NCBI GenBank assembly: GCA_018969225.1
Contig: JAGWYS010000012.1
Span: forward strand, 1 to 33,639
Direction: 5' to 3'
Length of the DNA stretch: 33,639 nt
DNA from: Gemmatimonadota bacterium
Lineage (GTDB): Bacteria; Gemmatimonadota; Gemmatimonadetes; Gemmatimonadales; Gemmatimonadaceae
In this document: in pieces, positions 1-6,786 of the stretch
Numbering within the stretch: the stretch's first letter is position 1
Layout: every line of letters starts with the position of its first letter
Notes under the pieces: model-generated
The model's database searches: none
What the model saw: only the letters and a program-made list of their open reading frames with translations
Told to the model about the DNA's origin: nothing
Program-made: the position numbers and the translations under genes

Positions 1-14
1 TAATTTTACTCAAT

Positions 15-1226
15 GTGATGAGCAAAAAGCCTCCATTCCAACGCCCCCACGCGGACGAACTGGAGAACCGGCTGCGGGAGCCGCGTCGGTGGATGCAGGT
101 GATCACCGGCGCCCGACAGGTGGGGAAATCCACCCTGGTGGAGCAGGTTACCGCACGCCTTGGCGTCCCCGTGCGCTACGCCAGCGCCGATGAAGCGACG
201 CTGCAGGGGAGCGCGTGGGTGGAGCAGCAGTGGACGGCCGCCCGGATTGCCGCCGATGAGGCTGGGGGGGACGGCGCGGTGCTGGTGCTGGACGAGGTCC
301 AGAAGGTTCCGCACTGGTCCGAATCCGTGAAGCGGCTGTGGGACGACGACACGCGCGCCCGGCGCCCGCTCAAGGTGGTGCTGCTGGGATCCGCGCCGCT
401 CCTGGTGGCGCGCGGCCTCACGGAAAGCCTCGCCGGGCGCTTCGAGACGCTGCACCTGCCGCATTGGTCGTTCGCCGAGATGCGCGACGCCTTCGGCTGG
501 ACGCTGGACACCTTCCTGTGGTGTGGCGGGTACCCGGGGGCGGCTCCTCTGGCGTCGGACCCGGCGCGCTGGGCGCGCTACGTCACTGACAGCCTGGTGG
601 AGACGTCCATCTCGCGGGACGTGCTGTTGCTGTCCCGGGTGGACAAGCCCGCGCTGCTGCGTCGGCTCTTCGACCTGGCGTGCCGCTACTCGGGGCAGGT
701 GCTGTCGTACACCAAGATGCTGGGGCAGCTGCAGGACGCCGGGAACACCACCACCCTCGCGCATTACCTCGACCTGTTGGCCGGGGCCGGGATGGTGTGC
801 GGGCTGCACAAGTTCGCCGGGGACGCCGCCCGCTCCCGCGCCTCGAGCCCAAAGTTGCAGGTGCTGAACACGGCCCTCATGACGGCCACGTCGCGCCTGG
901 CGCCCCCCGACGCGCTGGCCGATCCCGAGTTCCGCGGCCGCCTCGTGGAGTCGGCCGTGGGTGCGCACCTGGCCAATGCGGCCGCCGCCGGAAGGTGCGA
1001 GCTGTTCTACTGGCGCGAGCGCAACCACGAGGTGGACTTCGTGGTGCGCGTGGGGTCCCGCGTGACCGCCATCGAAGTGAAGAGCGGTCGCGCCCCGTCG
1101 GCCCATGCCGGCACGGTCGCATTCACCCGGGCGTTCCACCCGTGGCGGACCCTGCTGGTTGGCGAGGGGGGGGTGCCGGTGGCCGAATTCCTCACGCAGC
1201 CGGTGGCACACTGGGTTGGCGGGTAA
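15..1226 (+). CDS. AAA ATPase with C-terminal DUF4143/nuclease-like domain
   Basis: This is a stand-alone P-loop ATPase of the ATP-binding protein/DUF4143 class. Walker A is GARQVGKST (residues 32-40) and Walker B is VLVLDE (89-94). The C-terminal third carries a PD-(D/E)XK-like pattern, with E339-x-D341 followed by IEVKSG (E354, K356), as is usual in this family. Its length of about 400 aa is typical. The start is GTG at 15 or ATG at 18. The frame stays open to the left edge, but the upstream bases are AT-rich and non-coding in character, and family members begin about 30 residues before Walker A, as here. A TAATTT hexamer at 1-6 could be a -10 element. The gene is convergent with the next one. 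The biological role of this family is poorly defined, and I infer none beyond ATPase. Confidence 0.85.
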   Translation: MMSKKPPFQRPHADELENRLREPRRWMQVITGARQVGKSTLVEQVTARLGVPVRYASADEATLQGSAWVEQQWTAARIAADEAGGDGAVLVLDEVQKVPHWSESVKRLWDDDTRARRPLKVVLLGSAPLLVARGLTESLAGRFETLHLPHWSFAEMRDAFGWTLDTFLWCGGYPGAAPLASDPARWARYVTDSLVETSISRDVLLLSRVDKPALLRRLFDLACRYSGQVLSYTKMLGQLQDAGNTTTLAHYLDLLAGAGMVCGLHKFAGDAARSRASSPKLQVLNTALMTATSRLAPPDALADPEFRGRLVESAVGAHLANAAAAGRCELFYWRERNHEVDFVVRVGSRVTAIEVKSGRAPSAHAGTVAFTRAFHPWRTLLVGEGGVPVAEFLTQPVAHWVGG

Positions 1227-1253
1227 TGGCCACCCGCACGCCCCCCTGCCGCC

Positions 1254-2549
1254 TCACATCACCGACGCGAGCGCCAGCTCCGTGAGGGCGTGCCGGTAGC
1301 GCCACAGCACCAGCAGCGACCCGGCGGCCAGCGCCAGCCCCGCCCACGCCAACGGGGCCATGGCGGGCGCGGCCACCGCGAGGACCATGCACGCGGTGCC
1401 CAGCGCCACCAGCCGCGCGGTTTCCAGCGGGCGCGCCCACTTGGCGCGCTCGAAGATCCCCCCCACGCCGGCCAGCGCCACCACCACGAAGAAGGCCGCC
1501 GCCGCCGCCTGCCCTAGCGGAAGCGACGGGGCGCGCTTGAGCAGCAGCACCGCCGCCGCCAGCGCCACGGCGAACTGCACGAACCCGTAGGCGGCCAGCG
1601 GCGTGGGGAGTGGCGGATCGAACTTCACGAACGTCTCCGGGGTCACATCGCGGGGCACCTCGGGGGCGCCCAGCTCCGGCGGCCGCCACCCGGGGCGCCC
1701 GAACACGATGCGCCACCGGTCGCTCCAGCGCGTGGCGCGCCGCGCGTCGTGCCAGATCTGCGCGAACACCTGGAGGTTGGCGGACACCGGGTTCCACCGC
1801 TGCAGCGGCTTGGTGGTGCCGTACACCACCGCCTCCTCCTCCACCTGGAAGGTGCCGAAGAGCCGGTCGAAGACGATGAACACGCCGCCGTAGTTGCGGT
1901 CCTGGTACTTGGGGTTGACCCCGTGGTGGACGCGGTGGTGGCTGGGGGTGTTCATCACCCACTCCACGGGCCCCCACAGCTTCCCCACGGCGCGCGTGTG
2001 CAGCACGAACTGGTACACCAGGTTGAGCCCGTACGCGGTGACGAACATCCGCCACGGAACCCCCAGCAGCGCCAGCGGGACGTAGAACACCCACGTCATC
2101 AGCTTGCCGATGGTGGCCTGGCGCAGCGCCACCGCGAGGTTGTACTCCTCGCTCTGGTGGTGCACCACGTGGCCGGCCCACAGCACGTTCACCTCGTGCC
2201 CCATGCGGTGCGACCAGTAGTAGCACAGGTCCACCAGCACGAACACCACGCCCCAGGCCAGCAGCGCCGGCACGTCCGCGCCGCCGCCGTCGGGGAAGGG
2301 CGCGCGCTCCGGCCAGGCCGGCACGGCCGGGAGCAGCCGCTGCACCGACGCGTTGGCGCTGATCCAGATGAACACGCCCAGCGTGATGGCCTTGTCGAAG
2401 ATGCCGGCCATCTGGCTCATGATGCCGCAGCCGATGTCGGAGAGCGCGTCGTTGAGGCGGAAGACCCGCGCCCCGGTGCGCTGGCTCCAGAGGAGCTCCA
2501 GCGCGATGAGCAGGAAGAACAGGGGGATGGACGCCTGGATGATTCCCAT
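1254..2549 (-). CDS. Sterol desaturase/fatty acid hydroxylase family membrane protein, alkylglycerol monooxygenase-like
   Basis: This is an integral-membrane di-iron hydroxylase. The eight-histidine signature is present as HRMGH, HVVHH and HHRVHH within residues of about 113-210, between hydrophobic segments. The sequence around the second box (LWAGHVVHH, then SEEYNLAVALRQ) resembles the alkylglycerol monooxygenase (AGMO/TMEM195) branch more than sterol C5-desaturases. The protein is also longer (431 aa) than the usual ~270 aa, with an extra hydrophobic C-terminal region (about 320-430), again AGMO-like. AGMO cleaves ether lipids using tetrahydrobiopterin; whether this homologue does so is inference. 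There is no Shine-Dalgarno sequence, and a TAGCAT hexamer lies 6 nt before the ATG, suggesting a leaderless transcript. The gene stands alone and is divergent from the esterase gene. Confidence 0.85.
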   Translation of the reverse strand: MGIIQASIPLFFLLIALELLWSQRTGARVFRLNDALSDIGCGIMSQMAGIFDKAITLGVFIWISANASVQRLLPAVPAWPERAPFPDGGGADVPALLAWGVVFVLVDLCYYWSHRMGHEVNVLWAGHVVHHQSEEYNLAVALRQATIGKLMTWVFYVPLALLGVPWRMFVTAYGLNLVYQFVLHTRAVGKLWGPVEWVMNTPSHHRVHHGVNPKYQDRNYGGVFIVFDRLFGTFQVEEEAVVYGTTKPLQRWNPVSANLQVFAQIWHDARRATRWSDRWRIVFGRPGWRPPELGAPEVPRDVTPETFVKFDPPLPTPLAAYGFVQFAVALAAAVLLLKRAPSLPLGQAAAAAFFVVVALAGVGGIFERAKWARPLETARLVALGTACMVLAVAAPAMAPLAWAGLALAAGSLLVLWRYRHALTELALASVM

Positions 2550-2555
2550 GCGGGA

Positions 2556-2561
2556 ATGCTA
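2556..2561 (-). promoter_or_regulatory. Putative -10 element (TAGCAT) for a leaderless transcript
   Basis: On the minus strand, TAGCAT (TANNNT pattern) sits exactly 6 nt before the ATG at 2549, and no purine-rich ribosome-binding site is present. I see no good -35 hexamer. The same geometry recurs before several other genes in this window. Confidence 0.45.
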
Positions 2562-2644
2562 GCAGCCCGGGGGCGCCGGTGTCGCCTCACTTAACGTTCG
2601 CGGCACGCCGGTCGTCGAATGGACAGCCTCTCACCGCATTCCCA

Positions 2645-3664
2645 ATGCCGATGCCTCGTGTGCACCCCGTCCTTCCCGTCGCTGCCCTCGCGCTGGTTGC
2701 CGCCTGCGCGGGGTCTGCGGCCGCCCCGGTGGCCCCGCCCACCCCGCCGCCGCCGGCCCCCCCGTACCCCGCCGGACTCAGCGATCAGACGCTCACCGTG
2801 GGCGGCGTGGCGCGGCAGTTCCGCGTGCATGTGCCCCCGGGGAGCGCCGCGCCGCGCGCGCTGGTGTTCGTCCTCCACGGCGGCGGCGGCGAGGGGCTCA
2901 ACGTGGCGGAAACGGGGCGCCATGTGCTGTCGGTGTTCCGCACGGTGGCCGACCGCGAGGGGTTCGTGGTGGTGTACCCGGGCGGCGTGCCGTCGCGCGA
3001 CGCCGAGGGGAATGTGGGGTGGACCGACTGCCGCGCCGACAACCAGGTGGCCGCCGACGTGGACGACGTGGGGTTCCTGGCGGCGCTCATCGAGCGGGTG
3101 CGCGGGCAGTATGGGCTCCCCACCGCCAAGGTGTTCATGGCCGGGGGCTCGAACGGGGCGCAGATGACGCAGGCGTTCGCCTTCGTCCGTCCCGACCTGG
3201 TGGCGGCGGTGGCCAGCAGCTCCGGGGGGCTGCCGCAGAACCCCAAGCCCGGGGCGTGCACCACGGGCCCGGCGCGCCCGGTGCCCATCCTGCTGCTGCA
3301 CGGCACCGGCGACACGCCCATGCCCTGGGGCGGGGGGTGCGTGGCCAACGTGGGGGGCGCCTGCAACCGCGGCCGGGTGATCTCCGCCGAGGCCACGCGC
3401 GACCGGTGGCTGCAGATCAACGGGGTGGCTGGCGTGACCCCCACGCAGGTCACCGTCGACCTCAGCCAGGCGGACGCCGGGCCAGCCGTGCGCTTCGACT
3501 ATGCGGGCCCCACGCCGGTGCAGTGGTGGCGGCTGGAGGGGGCGGGGCACACGGGGGCCAGCCGCACGGTCCTGGTGGCGCCCAGCGCGGCGTCGGGCAT
3601 CCAGAACCGGGACATCGAGTTTGCCGAGGTGGCGTGGGCGTTCTTTGCGGCACGCGGGGGGTGA
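2645..3664 (+). CDS. Lipoprotein esterase, PHB-depolymerase/LpqC-like alpha/beta hydrolase
   Basis: This is an exported serine esterase of the polyhydroxybutyrate depolymerase/feruloyl esterase (LpqC) type. From the ATG at 2645 the protein is 339 aa. It starts with a hydrophobic signal ending in a lipobox, VAAC (Cys21), followed by a Pro/Ala-rich linker, so it is likely a lipoprotein. The oxyanion region is HGGGGEG. The nucleophile is in GGSNGAQ (Ser169), with a probable acid in HGTGDTP (Asp223) and His302 in GAGHTG. The frame extends upstream to GTG 2579, but that start would put 22 unlikely residues before the signal peptide, so I reject it. A second in-frame ATG at 2651 is possible. The substrate (polyester, feruloyl or acetyl ester) cannot be told from sequence. 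Confidence 0.85.
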   Translation: MPMPRVHPVLPVAALALVAACAGSAAAPVAPPTPPPPAPPYPAGLSDQTLTVGGVARQFRVHVPPGSAAPRALVFVLHGGGGEGLNVAETGRHVLSVFRTVADREGFVVVYPGGVPSRDAEGNVGWTDCRADNQVAADVDDVGFLAALIERVRGQYGLPTAKVFMAGGSNGAQMTQAFAFVRPDLVAAVASSSGGLPQNPKPGACTTGPARPVPILLLHGTGDTPMPWGGGCVANVGGACNRGRVISAEATRDRWLQINGVAGVTPTQVTVDLSQADAGPAVRFDYAGPTPVQWWRLEGAGHTGASRTVLVAPSAASGIQNRDIEFAEVAWAFFAARGG

Positions 3665-3700
3665 GGGGGGACGATCAGCCGTGTGTGGTCCCGCCGCGCA

Positions 3701-4051
3701 TCACCTGCCCAGTTGCTCGGCCACGGCGCCCAGCCGCCGGTCCAGGGTCCACAACGGAATGCCCCCCAATCGCGCCGCGGCGAGCAGGTGGACATCCACG
3801 ATCCCCAGCCCTCGTCCCATCAGCGCCCACCGTTCGACGAAGTGGAGCACCTCGTCATGGGAGGGCTCGGGAGGGCGTGGCAGCGACGCCATGAGCACCA
3901 GCACCTCGGCCCGGTTGGCGAGCCGGCCGCAGGCCAGCTCACCGATGACCAGCGGATGACACGCCGCTCTGCCGTCGTGCAGCGCCTGGACCAGGTCGGG
4001 GTTGCCACGACGGAGATGGTCAATCCAGACCGAGGTGTCCACCAGGATCAC
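3701..4051 (-). CDS. vapC: VapC-type PIN-domain ribonuclease toxin
   Basis: This is a type II toxin of the PIN-domain family, a Mg2+-dependent endoribonuclease that typically cuts tRNA or rRNA. All four expected acidic residues are visible: Asp5 (ILVDTSVWI), Glu38 (IGELACG), Asp86 (GIVDVHLL) and Asp104 (WTLDRRL). The length of 116 aa is slightly short but complete for the family. Its ATG overlaps the antitoxin stop by 4 nt (ATGA), so the two are translationally coupled. The RNA target cannot be predicted. Confidence 0.92.
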   Translation of the reverse strand: MILVDTSVWIDHLRRGNPDLVQALHDGRAACHPLVIGELACGRLANRAEVLVLMASLPRPPEPSHDEVLHFVERWALMGRGLGIVDVHLLAAARLGGIPLWTLDRRLGAVAEQLGR

Positions 4052-4254
4052 GGCGCGTCTTCGGTTGCGGGGCGACGCCGGGGGATCTCTTCCAGCAGCG
4101 GTTCGCTGCCGCCCAGCGCCGCCAGGCGACGGGCACGCTCACGCGACACCAGGGCGGCCAGCCCGGCATGGACCAGCGCCGTCTTCTCCGTGATCCCCGT
4201 GAGCCGCTGCGCTTCGCCGAGCAAGTCGTCATCGAGGTTCATGGTCGTCTTCAT
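4048..4254 (-). CDS. vapB: VapB-type antitoxin
   Basis: This is a small antitoxin (68 aa) cognate to the downstream VapC. The N-terminus (KTTMNLDDDLLGEA, then a helix ending around residue 45) looks like a ribbon-helix-helix DNA-binding domain of the DUF2191/VapB kind. The acidic/basic C-terminal tail would bind the toxin. I choose ATG 4254 because the upstream ATG at 4290 would translate the palindromic operator, and family members begin with MKTT/MRTT-like sequence. No Shine-Dalgarno is apparent. VapBC complexes usually repress their own promoter, and the inverted repeat just upstream fits that. Confidence 0.85.
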   Translation of the reverse strand: MKTTMNLDDDLLGEAQRLTGITEKTALVHAGLAALVSRERARRLAALGGSEPLLEEIPRRRPATEDAP

Positions 4255-4283
4255 ATGTACAGGTATGTATTCTTGATACATAC
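4254..4283 (-). promoter_or_regulatory. Putative VapBC operator with three half-sites
   Basis: A perfect 8-bp inverted repeat, GTATGTAT (4263-4270) and ATACATAC (4276-4283), is separated by 5 nt directly upstream of vapB. A further copy of the half-site core TATGTA lies at 4254-4259, exactly 10 bp from the next copy (4264-4269), i.e. on the same helical face. This is an AT-rich island in very GC-rich DNA. Autorepression by VapBC is established for the family; binding here is inference. Confidence 0.6.
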
Positions 4284-4591
4284 AAAACAAGTGCGGGTGG
4301 CGGGGTCGGGGTAGGGAGGCACGGTGCGCACCGGGCGGCAGCGGGACGTCGTTCCGTTACCCGCAAAGCCAGGAGGCCACTGTCAGACCCCCCCCTCCCC
4401 CCCCGGCTCCGGACGCTAGATTTGAGAAACGGCCTCCTCCGTCTCGGCGGCCAGCATGAAGAAGGCGGCGAGAGATTCGGCTCGTTGACCCGCCTGCCAC
4501 GCCGTGATCCTCACGGTGGCCCAGCCGACCGGACCCGCCCCGGGTGCCGGATCCATGTGCGAGTGAGACGGCTTGCTCACACGAAAGGATC
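4255..4591. other. Divergent intergenic region between vapB and the MoxR gene
   Basis: This gene-free stretch of about 340 bases holds: the VapBC operator; a G-quadruplex-type motif on the plus strand (4295-4316, G3-N4-G4-N2-G4-N2-G3); a C8-T-C8 tract (4388-4404); a TAGATT hexamer (4417-4422) that could be a -10 for the plus-strand operon; and a small hairpin (4496-4520, CCGTGA/TCACGG core) in the presumed leader of the MoxR gene. I see no convincing coding frame in it. Confidence 0.5.
4584..4589 (+). promoter_or_regulatory. Purine-rich ribosome-binding site of the MoxR gene
   Basis: AAAGGA lies 2 nt before the ATG at 4592, one of the few Shine-Dalgarno-like sequences in this window. It supports ATG 4592 over the upstream in-frame GTG/ATG-type starts beginning at 4544. 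The spacing is shorter than the usual 5-9 nt. Confidence 0.4.
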
Positions 4592-6088
4592 ATGGCATCC
4601 CTGGCACCCACCGCCCCGGGGCTCCTGCGCCCCCTCGGCGTCGTCGGCTACGACGCCCTCGAGCCCGCCCTCCTGGCCGCGCTCGCCACCGAGGAGCCGC
4701 TCCTCCTCGTCTCCGACCACGGCGCCGCCAAGACGCTCCTGCTGCTGCGCCTGGCCGACGCCCTCGGCCTCGCCCATCGGCACTACAACGCGTCGCTGCT
4801 GCAGTTTGACGACCTCGCCGGCTTCCCCATCCCCGACGAGCGCACCGGCGCCATCCGCTACGCCGCGCCCCCCGGCGCCATCTGGGACGCCGAGGCGGTG
4901 TTCCTGGACGAGATCGGCCGCTGCCGCCCCGAGGTGGCCAACAAGCTGTTCCCCATCGTGCACGAGCGGCGCATCCAGGGGATCGCGCTGGAGCGGCTGC
5001 GCTACCGGTGGGCCGCCACCAACCCGCCCCCCGAGGCGCAGGAGGCCGACCGCGAGGACGACGAATACCAGGGGGTGGAACGGCTGGACCCCGCGCTGGC
5101 CGACCGCTTCGCGTACATCGTGCCGCTGCCGCGCTTCGACCAGCTGGGGGACGCCGACCGGCTGGCCATCGTGCGCGGCGTGGGGGAGCGCGCGCATCCC
5201 GACGCCCCCGCCACGGTGCGTGCGCTGGTGGAGGGGACGCGCGACCTGATCGCCGCGGCGTCCCCCGCGCTGCGCGAGTGCGCCGCGCAGTACGTGCTGG
5301 CCGTGGCGCCGCGGCTGCGCGACGCGAAGGTCACCGTGGGGGGGCGCCGCGCCGCCACGCTGGCGCGCAACCTGGTGGCCGTGTGGGCGGCGCACGTGAT
5401 GCTGGGGCGCCCCCGCGACGGCGACGCGTTCCTGCTGGCGCTGCAGGCGTCCATTCCCGAGGTGGTGCGGCGCCCGGTGCCGCGCACCAAGCTGCTGGCC
5501 GCGCACCGCCAGGCGTGGGAGCAGGTGACCGCCCCCGAGGAGACGCCGGAGCGGCAGCTGCTGGCGGTGCGGGACCCGATCCGCCGCGCCGTGCTGGCGC
5601 TCACCCTGCACGGCGTGCCGGCCCCCGCGCGCGGCGAGGCGCTGTGCGGCGCGCTGGCGCAACTCCCCCCAACCGATGCGGCCATCGTGGCGTGGCAGCT
5701 GCTCCCGCGGCTGCACGCCCCCGACCGCGCGGTGCCGGCCACGGCGGTGGAGACGGTGGCGGGGATCGTGGCGCCCGTGGCCAACGGGGGGATCGCGGTG
5801 CGCGGGTGGGGAGCCGCCGCGCAATGGGTGGCCGACGTGCGCGAGCTCATCGCCGCCACCGCGCTGGAGCGGGAGGACGCGGAGTACCTGTGCAACGCGG
5901 TGTGCGCGCTGGCCCCCATCCTGCCGCAGGCGTCGGAGGGGACCCGGCGCGACGCGGTGGAGGCGCAGCTGGTGGCGCCCGCGCTGGCCACCTGGCAGGC
6001 ATGCGCGGCGGCGCTGGGGCACCCCGCCCCCTCCGCGGCTACGCACCGGACGCCCGCCGCGCGGGGCCGCGCCGGGGCGGCCGCATGA
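4592..6088 (+). CDS. MoxR-family AAA+ ATPase
   Basis: This is a AAA+ ATPase of the MoxR/RavA type (498 aa), which usually partners a VWA-domain protein in chaperone-like remodelling or metal/cofactor insertion. Walker A is an atypical SDHGAAKT (41-48, first Gly replaced by Ser), like the GEHGTAKT form of MoxR proteins. Walker B is VFLDE (103-107), sensor 1 is in AATNPPP (Asn144), and the arginine-finger region is LADRFAYIVPLP. The C-terminal half (about 230-498) is helical and Ala-rich and is not a recognised domain. Its stop overlaps the next start (ATGA). Two genes downstream is a VWA protein, the expected partner. The client is unknown. Confidence 0.85.
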   Translation: MASLAPTAPGLLRPLGVVGYDALEPALLAALATEEPLLLVSDHGAAKTLLLLRLADALGLAHRHYNASLLQFDDLAGFPIPDERTGAIRYAAPPGAIWDAEAVFLDEIGRCRPEVANKLFPIVHERRIQGIALERLRYRWAATNPPPEAQEADREDDEYQGVERLDPALADRFAYIVPLPRFDQLGDADRLAIVRGVGERAHPDAPATVRALVEGTRDLIAAASPALRECAAQYVLAVAPRLRDAKVTVGGRRAATLARNLVAVWAAHVMLGRPRDGDAFLLALQASIPEVVRRPVPRTKLLAAHRQAWEQVTAPEETPERQLLAVRDPIRRAVLALTLHGVPAPARGEALCGALAQLPPTDAAIVAWQLLPRLHAPDRAVPATAVETVAGIVAPVANGGIAVRGWGAAAQWVADVRELIAATALEREDAEYLCNAVCALAPILPQASEGTRRDAVEAQLVAPALATWQACAAALGHPAPSAATHRTPAARGRAGAAA

Positions 6089-6786
6089 GCGGCGGGGCTG
6101 TGCGGCCCCTGGCCACGATAGACGCCCCGTCGCCGCAAGGGACGCTGGACCGGCTGCACAACAGCGGGTGGGGGCGCCCCCCCGAGCAGTACCGCACCCC
6201 CATGCTGGGGCACCATGTGCTGCTGGACGTGCCGTTGCTGCTGGGGGCCTGGACCGAAGTGCCGCCCGTGGAGCGCGCCGCCCTGCAGGCGGCCATCCGC
6301 GCGACCCGGTACAAGCGGAACGGGCGCCCCCTCCCCCTGGCGATGCTGGGGCGGGTGGTGGCGCGGGCGCGGCTGTCGGTGGAGCGCGCGCATGGCGAGG
6401 CGCTGCGCGCGGCGGGGGTGGCGGTGGACCCGGATCGCGACCTGCCGGCGCGCCCCGACGCGCTGCGCGAGCTGGCGCGGCTGCGCGACCGCGTGAACGC
6501 CCTGGAATGGACAGCCGGCATCGTGTTCACCGAGTCCCCGCGGCCGACCTACCAGGACGTGCGGTCCACGAACTGGGCGCACCCCACCGATGCGGACGAG
6601 GTGGCGCTGGCGCTGGTGGCGGCCTCGCTGCTGCACGGCGCCATGGTGGTGTGGGGCGCGGAACCCGCGCTGGAGCGGCTGCTCGATGTCCAGCGGATCG
6701 CGCTGTGCTGGCTGCGACCCGCGCAGGCCCCCGCCCCGGCGCGCCACCGGTGGAAGACGCTGCTGGGGCTGGGAGGACGGCTGTGA
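6085..6786 (+). CDS. Unrecognised 233-aa protein between MoxR ATPase and VWA genes
   Basis: I do not recognise this protein. It starts at ATG 6085, overlapping the MoxR gene stop by 4 nt, and its TGA overlaps the GTG of the VWA gene by 4 nt, so it is co-translated with both. It is soluble-looking, with no signal peptide or clear membrane segment. It is rich in Arg, Ala and Leu, with an N-terminal part containing GRPPEQYRTPMLGHH, a probable coiled/helical middle (about 75-150), and a C-terminal hydrophobic helix (around 185-200) followed by a basic tail (HRWKTLLGLGGRL). Its position argues for a structural or adaptor role in the same complex; that is inference. Confidence 0.75.
   Translation: MSGGAVRPLATIDAPSPQGTLDRLHNSGWGRPPEQYRTPMLGHHVLLDVPLLLGAWTEVPPVERAALQAAIRATRYKRNGRPLPLAMLGRVVARARLSVERAHGEALRAAGVAVDPDRDLPARPDALRELARLRDRVNALEWTAGIVFTESPRPTYQDVRSTNWAHPTDADEVALALVAASLLHGAMVVWGAEPALERLLDVQRIALCWLRPAQAPAPARHRWKTLLGLGGRL

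Noticed and set aside
4255-4290. Longer VapB start at 4290
   Set aside because: It would translate the palindromic operator and adds residues not seen in the family's usual N-terminus.
5676-6782. Upstream extension of the VWA protein frame
   Set aside because: It is an out-of-frame reading of the MoxR and orphan genes; the GTG at 6783 gives a sensible N-terminus and a 4-nt overlap.
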